Shown in pieces: positions 32,473 through 42,768 of a stretch of 64,000 nt of DNA. How positions within the stretch are numbered: the stretch's first letter is position 1; each line of letters opens with the position of its first letter. This DNA is from Opisthocomus hoazin (Eukaryota; Chordata; Aves; Opisthocomiformes; Opisthocomidae). The notes beneath the pieces were generated by a model, which worked only from the letters and a program-made list of their open reading frames with translations, was not told the DNA's origin and searched no databases. The stretch lies in the NCBI RefSeq assembly GCF_030867145.1, contig NC_134429.1, forward strand, positions 15,376,677 to 15,440,676, in the 5' to 3' direction. Both the position numbers and the translations under genes were made by a program.

Positions 32473-35400
32473 TCACTTGGGGTTGGCGAGCTCCTCGATC
32501 GCTCTCCGCAGCTGCAAGGGGACAGAGGAGGTGGGAGAGGGGCTTGTCCCCCCCCCTTGTCCCCCCCTCCTTGTCCCCCCCCTCACCTCCACCCGGCTGA
32601 CGGCTCCCACCAGCTCCCCAAAACGGGTGACGAAGATGCGCTGCAGCTTCAGCAGCTCGAAGAGGTGATGGGCCTTGGGGAGGTGACGACGGGGACGTGT
32701 GGGGACAAAGCCACCCTGCCGCTTCCCCTCCTGGGATGCAGAGTTGGGGGGGGGTTGGTGGCTCCCAACCCCATCGGGACGTGTCCCCCCCCACCCCAAA
32801 CCTGGTGCAGGGAGGTCCACGGCGAGAACTGTAGCATGACGGGCTCAATGGCACAGTTGTCCCCAAGCGTCCCCGCGGCGGCCAGCTGGGGGAAGGTGAT
32901 GTGTTAATTTTTGGGTGGAAAACCAGCTTTTTTGGGTGCGGCGGGGTGCTCGCTCCCCCATTTACCTTCTCCCCTGGGGGTGCCTGGGGGTGCTTGTGGC
33001 TCTGGAGGAAGGTGACCAGCTGGGCTCTGCGGACGGTGCCCACCAGCGTGGGTGACCCTGGAGGACAGGGACAAGCTGGTGACATCCCCCCCCCGGTTTG
33101 GTGACCCCTCCCCAAGCCCCACATCCCACCTGTGCCCTCCACCACGGGGTACTCGGCGTCAGCGGAGGCGTCCAAGGCCACCAGCACCTCCTCGAAGCCA
33201 TCGCCCTTGGCCAAGGCCACCACCCGGTGCTCCATGAACTCCTCCACCACCACTTGGTAGGAGCTGGTGAGTCATAAAACCCCCCAAATTTCCATTATTT
33301 TGCAGCAAATCTCCCCAAAATATGGACTGGGGGGAGGAGAGGACCACTTACGCCATGTGCCGGCTGCGGATGGGGGGGAGGTAGGGCAGCTTCTTGACGA
33401 TGATGGTGCCGTCGTAGAAGGAGGGTTGATGCTTCTGGGTGATGGCGTTGGCCACCAGCACGGCCAGCACGACGGGGAGGACGTGGCTCAGGTGACCGGT
33501 GGCCTCGCACACCAGCAGCGCCGTGGAGATGGCGTGGGTCACCGAGCCCGAGAAGGCGGCAGCGCCTCTCGGGGAGAAGCAAGGAGGGTGGGGGGGTGAG
33601 GGTCAGGGTGTGGGTGGTGGGTGTCCCCCACCCGTGGGCTCCCCGCCAACTCACCGGCCAGGGCGTAGCCGCCGGGGATGACGGGGCGCAGGTCCCCCTC
33701 CGAACGGAGACCCCGGGGGAAGAGCCAGGCCACCGTCTCCCCCAGCAAGCGCCCGATTGCAGCTCCTAAAACAATTTTTAGGGGGGGGGGGAAGGTGGGG
33801 AGACCCCTGCAGCCTTCCCCCCCCCCGAAAATAGGCGACCACCCCTCTGCAGCCCCCCTGGAGCTGGATGTAACCCCTGTAACCCCCCCCAGACTGGATG
33901 TAACCCCCCACCCCAAGGCTGGATACAACCTCTGGGTGTGTCCCCCCCCCGGGCTGGAGACCCCCCCCCCGGGCTGGAGACACCCCTCCCCCGGGCTGGA
34001 GACCCCCCCCCGGGCTGGTCCAGGCCAGCAGACGCCCCGACTCACCGTAGATGAAGATGGGCATGAAGTAGCCGGCAGGCAGGGGCAGGGTGGTGGCCAG
34101 GATCAGCATCCAGAACTGGGGGGGGCCCAGAGCCCAGTTGAGGGTGGGGGGGGTCACCCCCATGGGGACTGGGGGAGGAGGGTGACTTGGGGGGCACCAG
34201 GCTACCTTCATCAGCAGGAAGAAGGCCAAGGTGCCGAAGATGGTGGCGGAGGGGTGGCACCACTCCAGCCAGAGCCCCCCAGGGTCCCCGCCGGGGGGGT
34301 CGGCCGGCGAGGAGGTGTTGGGGGCCAGCGCGCCCCAAGTGCGGTTGTCGAAGAGGGTGGTGAGATACTCCTTCATGGTGAGCTGGAAGGATGGACAGAC
34401 GGACATCCTGAGCGCCCGCTGGGGTGAGCTGGGGTGCCCTGGGGAGCCCCGTGCACCCCCCCCCCCCACTCACCCTGGAAGCCATCAGCTGCCCCAGCCC
34501 GGGCGGGAAGGTGATGGAGGCGAGGAGCAGCACCACCAGCACCGTGTAGACGGGCTTGCTGGAGGGGGGAGAGGCAGGGCTGGGGGCGCGGGGACGGATG
34601 GACGGACGGACAGGGCACTTGGGGTGGACCCATGGATCCCCAGGGTGCACGGGGTGGATGGGCAGGGTGCATGGGGTGGACACACGGACACCCAGGGTGC
34701 ATGGGGTGGACGCCCAGGGCGCATGGGGAAGACAAACGGACACGCAGGGTGCACGGGGTGGATGGGCAGGGTGCATGGGGTGGACAACGGACACCCAGGG
34801 TGCATGGGGTGGACGCCCAGGGCGCATGGGGAAGACACACGGACATGCAGGGTGTACAGGGTGGATGGGCAGGGCGCATGGGGTGGACAAACGGACACGC
34901 AGGGCGCATGGTGGGGACACACGGACAGGCAGGGTGCTTGGGGGGACAGGCAGGCTGCATGGGACGGACACACAGACACGCAAGGTACGTGGAGTGGATG
35001 CGTGGATGGGCAGGGTGGATGCACAGGGTGCATGGGGCGGACACACAGACGCCCAGAGTGCATGGGAGGGGACACACGGACGCTCAGGGCGCATGGGACG
35101 GACACGCAAGGTACGTGGAGTGGATGCGTGGATGGGCAGGGTGCATGGGGTGGACACACGGACACCCAAGGCACATGGGGCAGACACACGGACGCTCAGG
35201 GTGCATGGGGTGGATACACGGATGCCCAGGGAGCATGGTGGGGACAGACGGACGCGCAGGGTAGACGTGTAGGCTGCACAGCACGGACGCGCAGGGTGCA
35301 CGGGGGGGACAGGCAGGCTGCACCGCACGGCCGCGCAGACAGACAGACAGACAGACAGCCGGTACGGACTCGGTGGCCAGCAGCTTGGCCGTGAGCTGGT

Positions 35401-37743
35401 TCTCCCTGACGGCCGCCAGCAGCCAGCGCTGGCAGAAGAGGTAGGCACAGCCCAGGAGCCCGCAGACAGCCCTGCCGAGGAGAGGGCAGCGTACGGGCAG
35501 GGTACGGGCAGGGTACGGGCAGGGTATGGGCAGGGTATGGGCAGGGTATGGGCAGGGTACAGGCAGGGTACAGGCAGGGTATAAGAGAGGTACAGGCAGG
35601 GTATGGGCAGTATATGGGCAATGTACGGGAAGGGTATGGGCAGGGTACGAGCAAGGTATAAGCAGGGTATGGGCAATGTATGGGCAGGGTACAGGGAGGG
35701 TATGGGCAGGGTACGAGCAAGGTACGGGCAGGGTATGGGCAGTGTACGGGCAGAGTATGAGGAGGGTACGGGCAGGGTACAGGCAGGGGTACAGGCAGTG
35801 TATGGGCAGCATTTGGGCAGGGTACGGGCAGGGTACAGGGAGGGTATGGGCAGTATATGGGCAATGTATGGGCAGGGTACAGGCAGGGTATAAGAGAGGT
35901 ATGGGCAGGGTACAGGGAGGGTATAAGAGAGGTATGGGCAGGGTACAGGGAGGGTATGGGCAGTATATGGGCAATGTATGGGCAGGGTACGGGCAGGGTA
36001 TAAGAGAGGTATGGGCAGGGTACAGGGAGGGTATGGGCAATGTATGGGCAGGGTACAGGCAGGGTATGAGCAGGGTACGGGCAGGGGTACAGACAGAGCC
36101 CTCCTTACCCCAAAACCGCAAAAAAGAAGGTCTCCAGGAGGTCGAAGGGGAAATCAATCCTGAGGTCGCTCTTATAAATCGCGGCGATGCTTTCTGGGTG
36201 GGTGGGCGTGGAGGAATGAGCGCGTGGTTTTGGGGGAGGGCACCCCAAAAACGCTACGGGACCCGCTGCCCCGTGGTGGGAAGGGGAAGGGGGCCGCGGG
36301 CAGCCCACCCTGCCTTGCCTTGCTCGCTGTTGAAGACGGCGAGGAGGCGAAACATGACGGCGGCGCAGGTGGCGGCGAAGAAGCCCCGCCAGTAATCCCG
36401 CACGGCGAAGTGGGAGGACATCACCTCGATGCTGAACAGCACCCCTGGATAAAAGAGGTGAGGGGGTGTAGGAGGGGGGGGGTTTGGGGGTCGCCAGGGT
36501 GGGATGGGGAGTGCTGGGGGGTCCTCACCACTGATGGGTGCCCCGAAAACTGTGGCCACCCCGACGGCTTGCGCTGCCACCAGCATCTCGTTCTGCTTGA
36601 ACTTGTTCTGCGGGGAGGGGGTTCACCAGAACCCTCATTTTTTGGGGGGGTAAAATAAAATCCCCCCATAATTTTTCGGGGGCAGGGGGGAAATGCCCCC
36701 CACCCCCCTTAATTTGGGGTTGGGGGGCAGCATCCCCACCTCGTACTCCCTCGTGACTGAGGTCCGCATCTTCCCCAGATACGCCGCGGCCATGGAGGAG
36801 AGGTGGACGAAGGCACCCTGGGTGCCGAGGTTTGGGGGAGGGGGGGGGGGAGTGGGGGGGGGGAGGGGTGGCACTGAGCGTCCCCACTGCCACCACCCCA
36901 GCACTGACCGAAACCGCTGGGAACCGCGTCGGGGTTGGGGGGGATCCCTCACCACTTTGCCGAGGAAAACGGTGCTGCCGCACGCCAGGGTGCAGGTCAA
37001 GCCCACCACCTTGGCTCCGAAGTTTTGGATGGCCAGGTAGTCCTCCAGCACCACGCCGGTCAGGATGACCTTCAGCTCCGGGACGCCGGAGCCTGGAGGA
37101 GGGGGGGGTTTCCAAATTTTAGGGGTCTCCCCGCTGCCGTTTTGGGGAGCCTGGGAGGTTGGGGTGCAGCTGGCTCACCTCCCGAGTGCGGGGTGATGCT
37201 CTGGGAGAAGCCGGTGGAGAAGGCAGCCAGCGCCGTGGGGTACATGGTCCACGAGAGGTACTTGAGCACCAAGATGTCACCCACCTCTCGGTAAAGCCAC
37301 CGGTGGGCTGGAGAAGCACCGGGAGGGCAGGTGAGCCCCTCCCTCAAAAAGACACCCCCGCCATGCTTGGTGAACCCCCAAATGCCGGGCAAAGCCCCCC
37401 CCATGGGAGCCCCTCGGTTACCCTCGTAGAGCCTGGAGACGACGAGGTCCACCATGAAGCTGACGGTGGCCATGAGGACCCCCAGGATGAAGAGGAAATA
37501 CCAGTCCTCCCCGACGCGGAAAAGCTGCCGCTTCACCCACTCCAGGCACCCTGTCGGGGGGCGAAACGGGGTGACAACCCCCCTGAAACCCCCCCCACAC
37601 CCCAGGTCCCCCCCAGTTTGGGTGGGGGTCTCACCTCGGAGCCTTCTCCGGGCTTTGGGGCAGGGTCTCCAGCTCTGCTCCGACACCAGCACCCTCTCCT
37701 CATCTTTCTCCTCAGGCAGCCCCCTGGGGACGGGGTGCTCCAT
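32473..37743 (-). CDS. CLCNKA: CLCNK kidney-type chloride channel (ClC-K), complete
   Basis: Voltage-dependent chloride channel of the ClC-K branch; in mammals it works with barttin in renal and inner-ear epithelia. Nineteen coding exons, 5' to 3': 37743-37635, 37550-37422, 37307-37179, 37092-36953, 36817-36740, 36607-36529, 36444-36319, 36193-36109, 35471-35370, 34558-34474, 34382-34206, 34115-34046, 33765-33655, 33565-33352, 33263-33130, 33057-32966, 32885-32802, 32673-32587, 32511-32473. They give 689 residues (human ClC-Kb 687). Motifs: GGSGVPE (about 121-127), GKVGAFVH (167-174; valine replaces the gating glutamate, as in all ClC-K), and GYFMP (about 428). Two C-terminal CBS domains follow. 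The seventh intron uses a GC donor (CAAG|GCAAGG). The ninth donor is weak (GA|GTCCGT). One copy here stands for the CLCNKA/CLCNKB pair of mammals; the symbol is a convenience. The frame is open for 78 more codons upstream of the chosen ATG (from 37977), but the human-like start fits 37743. Confidence 0.96.
33870..34020. repeat. Short C-rich repeat in CLCNK intron 12
   Basis: Several copies of a 20-30-bp unit GGGCTGGAGACCCCCCC, with GCTGGATGTAACCCC variants on its left side, between the exons ending at 33765 and starting at 34046. Confidence 0.8.
34600..35340. repeat. Minisatellite, about 27-bp unit, in CLCNK intron 9
   Basis: About 25 copies of a unit around ACACGGACGCCCAGGGTGCA followed by TGGGGTGGAC. 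Its right end runs into a (CAGA) tetranucleotide tract at about 35335-35358, which lies about 12 bases from the exon 9 donor of CLCNK. Confidence 0.92.
35485..36100. repeat. Minisatellite, 10-11-bp unit, in CLCNK intron 8
   Basis: About 58 copies of GGGTACGGGCA and variants (GGGTATGGGCA, GGTACAGGCA, GGTATAAGAGA) filling almost the whole intron between exons 8 and 9. The regular GTAY content means many cryptic splice-donor-like or acceptor-like words on either strand. Confidence 0.95.
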
Positions 37744-38304
37744 CCCGGGGACGTTCGGGGGGACAGGACTCCCCCTTTTTTTTTGGCACCCCCTCACCAG
37801 CCCTCTCACCTCGGCCTCTGCTGCTGGACTGAGTTTGCAAACGAGCTCATTAAAAACGACCTTGACGAAGCTGACAGACCCGCTCGGGGCCGGAGCAAGC
37901 CGGGTTTCCCCCCCCCCCTCCCCGTAACCTCCAAGCTCCCAATCCTCAAACACAACCCAGGACAGGGAGTATTTCATAAGTATTTTAATTAATTATTATT
38001 ATTATTCCTTAATAATAGACAGGAATGCCGGCATCGCGTTCCACGGTGGAGGAGGGGGCGGTGTGGACAGAGAGAGGAAAAATTTCCACCGTCTCCGGCG
38101 CAAGACCTAAATTTAGCCCGTTTTATGAGAGGTCTGGCAGGCGGCCGGGAGCCTTAACGAAGCTTTAAAAAGCTCGTCGGGCCGTGTCCCCCCCGAAATA
38201 ACCAGTCCCGCTTCGCCTTCGCCGGGCGGAGGACGAGGAAGGGGGCTTCGCTCTTCCTCCCCGGCGGGAGCTGGGGGTCAGAGGTTTGGGGGGGGAAGCG
38301 GTGG
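37744..38304. promoter_or_regulatory. Divergent promoter region of CLCNK and HSPB7
   Basis: The two start codons face away from each other across 561 bases. On the HSPB7 side there is a perfect MEF2 element CTAAATTTAG (38107-38116) and, 46 bases on, a TATA-like GCTTTAAAAAGC (38162-38173) about 130 bases before the ATG. On the CLCNK side is an AT-rich run with TTAATTAATTATT (about 37984-37996). MEF2 plus TATA suits a heart and muscle small heat-shock protein. Confidence 0.55.
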
Positions 38305-39379
38305 ATGAACGTGAAATCCGCGGCTGCTTTCCGATCGGAGCGCAGCTTTCACCGGTCGGCGTCGCCCGCCGGCACCATGGAGCTTTTTGGGAGCTTCGTT
38401 CGGCCCCGTGGAGAGACCTTGGGGTTCCCAGGTGAGTTCTGGGGGGGGTCACCCTGCTTTTAAAGTTGGAGGATTGGATAAGGGGGGGGTCAGCGATGCC
38501 TCCGCTCCCCCTGTGCCGGCACATCCCCGTCCCAGAGGGTTTGGGGAAGAGTTGGAGCCGTGGGAGAGGTGTTTAGGGGGGACCCCCACTGAACCGCGGC
38601 CGTGACCCCCTCCCTCTCCGGCAGCTCGGCCCGGCAACACCGGCGCGGTGAAGACCTTGGGCAACACCTATCAGTTCGCGGTGGACGTCAGCGACTTCGC
38701 CCCCGAGGACATCATCGTCACCACTTCCAACAACCAGATCGAGGTGCACGCCGAGAAGGTGGGCACTCCCTCCCTTCCCCCCCACCCCCAAAGCATGGGG
38801 GACCCCAAAATCCTCAACTGGGGGAACCCCAGCTCCCACGCCACTTCCTAACGGCCCCGGCCATAACTCCGGTGCAGTTTAATTCACCATTTCCCTGTCT
38901 TTTTGCCCCGTATTACGCAGGAGCGAAGACCATGAGACCCAACAAACTCGTAGCTTTAATCACCCCTTTCCCAGGGGGACGGGAAGCGACAAAAGCACCT
39001 TTGTGTCGTCCCCCCCCCTGCCAGCTGCCACCTGCATCCCGCCCGTCCCCACGGGGAGATAAATATTAACACCATACACAGGGCGCGGCCGCCAGCCTCA
39101 CCCCAGGGCAGGGAGCAACAAGCCCCCCCCCCCATCCCGCTCGCACCCCAAAATCGCCCTTTTTCACCCCTCTTTTTTTTTTATTTTCCCCAGCTGGCCA
39201 CGGACGGCACCGTCATGAACACCTTCACCCACAAATGCCAGCTGCCCGAAGACGTGGACCCCACGTCGGTGTCGTCGTCGCTGGGGGACAACGGCACGCT
39301 GACCATCCGGGCTCAGCGACAGCCCGCCAAGCACGCCGACCACGTCCAGCAAACCTTCCGGACTGAGATCAAGATCTGA
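38305..39379 (+). CDS. HSPB7: HSPB7 (cardiovascular small heat-shock protein), complete
   Basis: Small heat-shock protein of heart and muscle (cvHSP); known to bind filamin C and to limit protein aggregation. Three exons: 38305-38431, 38625-38758, 39194-39379; 148 residues against 170 in human. The start at 38305 was chosen because the frame from it reads [16 protein letters not shown], aligning with human MSHRTSSTFRAERSFH. The later ATG at 38377 would lose that match. The human polyserine stretch is missing, which explains the shorter length. The alpha-crystallin domain is in exons 2-3 ([57 protein letters not shown]). The C-terminus [11 protein letters not shown] is identical to human. It is divergent from CLCNK and lies just upstream of ZBTB17 on the same strand. 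Confidence 0.96.
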
Positions 39380-40426
39380 GGGGTCGGGGGCTGAGGGGGT
39401 TGGAGGGGGGGTGTATCCCTTCCCCCCCCCCTCGTTAATCGTTTGGGTGATTTGGGAAGGAGGAGGGATGTGGGGTAGGAGATGGGAACGCTTCCCCATG
39501 GGGTCAGACCCATACCGAGGGGCCGGCATGGAGAGACGCATCCCGTCGCCCACCAGGGAAATTCCGGAGGGGAAGCCCAGCTCCGGCAGTTTTTTAGTGT
39601 TGCTGGGGAAGATCTGGCTTTCCAAGAGCCACGCCGGGAGCGAGGAGCAAGGTTCCCTTCCTCGACCCTCTGCCGGAGCTTGTCTCTGTATATACAGCTC
39701 GTGATAAATTATTGAGAACGCCCGACTGCTGCCTCCTCCGTTTTTTGATGTTTCCTTGACGCTTTTCCCCCAAAAAAGTGCTGCGGGTTCAGCCCCAAGG
39801 GGTGTCTTGATAAGAGGTACCACAAATGATTCCTCCTTCCCAACAAAACCACGGACCAGGAGCCGCCCCGGGTCCCCTCCGGTGCCCGCGGCCCCGTTTA
39901 TTTCCAGCCCGAGGTGACTCATTTCTTCCCGCCGCTCTATTTCTGAGCCATTCCCTCAGCTGTTCGGCCGCTGGCCCACCTGGAAGGTCACCAAACCCTC
40001 CTCCTCCTCCTCCTCTCGCCCACCCGCACCCATCGCCCACGGGGAAGCCCTGAGCAGCGGCACGAGCCGCGACGTTGGTCCCAGCCTGGCTGCCAAACTC
40101 AGTGGCTTCTTTCGGGGGCCCAAACGCTCCCCAGAATCCGAGGTCTCGTCTCCATCTCCCTGTGTGTACAAACAGCAGCGAGGCCTCTTTTCGGGGCGAG
40201 CGGCTGTTTATAGCTACCGCACGCCGCCCAGCTCATGTTCCCGCTCCTGCTCGGAGGTCAGCTCGTCCCCGGCTTGTCCCCTGACGACTCGTGACTTGCA
40301 CGAACGCACCCGCAGCGTTGGGGACACGCACACGCAGACACACGCCGCGGCTCTTCCGTCGTCTCCTCGGGTGGTTTGTCGCTCCGGGGGGGGGCTCCCT
40401 ACTGCGAGGAAAAACATCTGAAAGCT

Positions 40427-40438
40427 ATTAAAATTAAA
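40427..40438 (+). terminator. HSPB7: HSPB7 candidate poly(A) signal
   Basis: Two overlapping-range ATTAAA hexamers in tandem about 1.05 kb after the stop codon. No AATAAA is seen between the stop and this point, so the 3' UTR is probably about 1 kb. Confidence 0.45.
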
Positions 40439-40899
40439 AAAAAAGCTTTTAGTGGGTATCGGAGCATGGCGTAGGAAATTGGAGGTGGGGAGTGGCTGTG
40501 GATCCTCTGCGAGGGGCTCTGCCCTGCAATGGCACCCCTGGGTGCCCCGGGGTCACCCCGGGAGCCCCCCGCCGCGGTCACAGCTTGCCATCTAGTGGCG
40601 ACAGGGTGGGGGGTGGCGAAGGGAGGAATTAAAAACCCCCCTTTTTCTCCCCAAAGTTCTGCGCGGGGGCAGACTTCGGAGCCAGGGAGCGGGCGAAGGG
40701 AGAGCTCAGAGCCGCGCAAACCCCGCAGCAGCTGGGCTCACTTTGGGCCGGGAAATCCGGCCTGAGGGGGGAAAAACTGGGAATGGGAATATGAAGATTT
40801 TGGGGCCGCCCGCTCTCCAGCCCGCCCGAACTCACCGGGGCCTTGCAACACGCACCAGGACACGGCGGCCTTCAAAGCCACGCCGGGCTCCACAAGCCA

Positions 40900-41397
40900 C
40901 CGGGCCCTGCACACCCGCCCGAAGGGGTTTGCCCGTGCAGAGGACCCCACCTCAGGCACCACCCACAGGTGTTTGGACCCCCGGGCCCGCACCGTTCCCT
41001 GTGAGACACCCGGCCGCCATCATGGCGGCTGCCTGACGCCTCTGCCTGCTGGCAGGCCTGGGGGTGCGGGCAGCCTTGGTGGGAAAGCAGAGCCCTCAGG
41101 GGCGTACGGTGCGGGGGATCGGGGCCCTGTGTGCACGGTGCGGGGGATCGGGGCCCTCTGCCCCTCACGGAGCCGCAGCGCCAGCGCCGGGACCAACCCA
41201 CCCCTCGCAGCTCCCCCGCCCGCCATCCCCGCGCTGTCATGGCGACGGGGCGAGGGAGGAGCCACGTGACCTGCCTCACTTCCCCCCCCCCCCCCCCCCC
41301 ACGCATGCGCCGAGGCGCCGCCGGCGGAGCGGAGGAGGGCGACGCCGCTTCCGCCCGGCGCCAAGATGGCGGCGCCCTTTGTCCGGTCCGTGTCACG
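40900..41397 (+). promoter_or_regulatory. ZBTB17: ZBTB17 CpG-rich promoter and noncoding exon 1
   Basis: TATA-less CpG-rich DNA. It has an E-box CACGTG within GCCACGTGACC (41263-41268), an NRF1-like CGCATGCGC (41302-41310) and a YY1-type AAGATGGCGGC (41363-41373). A strong donor follows at 41397 (CACG|GTGAGC). Intron 1 would then run to the first coding exon at 46637. A second YY1-like word (GCCATCATGGCGGC) near 41018 may mark another start. The exon 1 5' end is not determined. Confidence 0.6.
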
Positions 41398-42193
41398 GTG
41401 AGCGCGGCGGGCGGCGGGGCGAGGGCCCGGCCGGGCCCGGCATGGCAGGGAGCGGCGGGGGGGGCCGGGGGGAGCCCCGGGGGGGGCTGGGAGCGGGCGG
41501 GAGGGCCGCAGGCGGGCCCCGGCGGGACTTGAGGGGAAGGGGAAGGGGGCTGCGGCCCAACTCGCTGCCTGCGGGGCCCCTCCTCAGAAGGAGGCGTTCT
41601 GGGGGGGCACCCCGGCTGTGACCCCCGGTTTTCTGAGGAGAAGCTGCGCGGGGGTCGCCCCCCATCCCCTCAGCACCTGGGGGGGAAGCTGTGGCAGTGC
41701 TTTTCCTCCCCCCCCCCCCCCCGCCCTGTGTGACCCCCCCTCAGGCCCCGCGCCGAGGCCCGGGTCGGTCTTCTCAGGGGAGCGGGGCCTGGCTGGGGTC
41801 CGTGGGGGGCTCCCACCCGCCTCACGCAGCCGTGGGTGCTGGGAGCAGAGCCCCGTCCCCCCCGACTTGTGGGGCAGCTGCCGTCCCCACGGGACACGCA
41901 GCCCTGGCAGCCAGCGAGCCGTCTGCCTGGGACCTCGGCGGTAGGAGAGCGGGGAAGGCTTCAAAAACGCCACGCTGAAGGGAAAAAGGGGTTTTTCTCA
42001 TCTTCTGGCATCGTTTTTGGTGCGGTGACAGCCCGCACCGGCTGTACGTGCCCTCTGTGGGTGACACGTTTCATGGGCCAGCCACGTTTCCTTCGCCACG
42101 TTTCTCCTCTGTGGGTATTTCAGAGGTCGGGCGGCGTCACATAGACAGAGGGCTTTTTATGAGAACACGAAGGTTTCATAGTTTGTCATCCGG

Positions 42194-42768
42194 AGTGTGG
42201 CCAGCAGGGTGAGGGAGGTTCTCCTCCCCCTCTACTCTGCCCTGGGGAGGCCCCATCTGGAGTACTCTGTCCAGTGCTGGGCTCCCCAGTTCAAAACACA
42301 TGAGGAGCTACTGGAGAGAGTCCAGCGCAGGGCTATGAGGATGATGAGGGGACTGGAGCATCTCTCCTGCGAGGAGAGGCTGAGGGAGCTGGGCTTGTTC
42401 AGCCTGGAGAAGAGAAGGCTGAGAGGGGACCTTCGAAATGCCTCTAAATATCTGCAGGGTGGGTGTCAGGAGGACGGGGCCAGACTCTTTCCAGTGGTGC
42501 CCAGCGACAGGACAAGGGGCAACGGGCACAAACTGAAGCCGAGGAAGTTCCATCTGAAGATGAGGAAGAACTTCTTCCCTCTGAGGGTGACGGAGCCCTG
42601 GCCCAGGCTGCCCAGGGAGGCTGTGGAGTCTCCTTCTCTGGAGATATTCCAGCCCCGCCTGGCCGCGGTGCTGTGCAGCCTGCTCTGGGTGACCCTGCTT
42701 GGGCAGGGGGTTGGGCTGGGTGACCCACAGAGGGCCCTGCCAACCCCAAACATTCTGGGATTCTGTGA
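42194..42768 (+). mobile_element. CR1 LINE fragment, 3' end of ORF2 plus tail
   Basis: 575 bases of a 5'-truncated CR1. The frame from 42197 reads the C-terminal end of the reverse transcriptase protein without an early stop ([69 protein letters not shown]). The 3' end follows with GGGTGACCCTGCTTGGGCAG and the terminal ATTCTGGGATTCTGTGA. The intact partial frame and the close match to the second copy point to a young insertion. No clear target-site duplication is visible. Confidence 0.95.

Noticed and set aside
34042-35676. 544-codon open frame on minus across CLCNK introns 8 and 9
   Set aside because: Minisatellite translation joined to out-of-frame exon pieces; the true exons splice in another frame.
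37744-37977. N-terminal extension of CLCNK by 78 codons from 37977
   Set aside because: Open frame, but human ClC-K starts at the position matching 37743 and the extension shows no similarity I recognise.
38377-38379. ATG at 38377 as the HSPB7 start
   Set aside because: The in-frame ATG at 38305 restores the conserved FRSERSFH leader seen in human.
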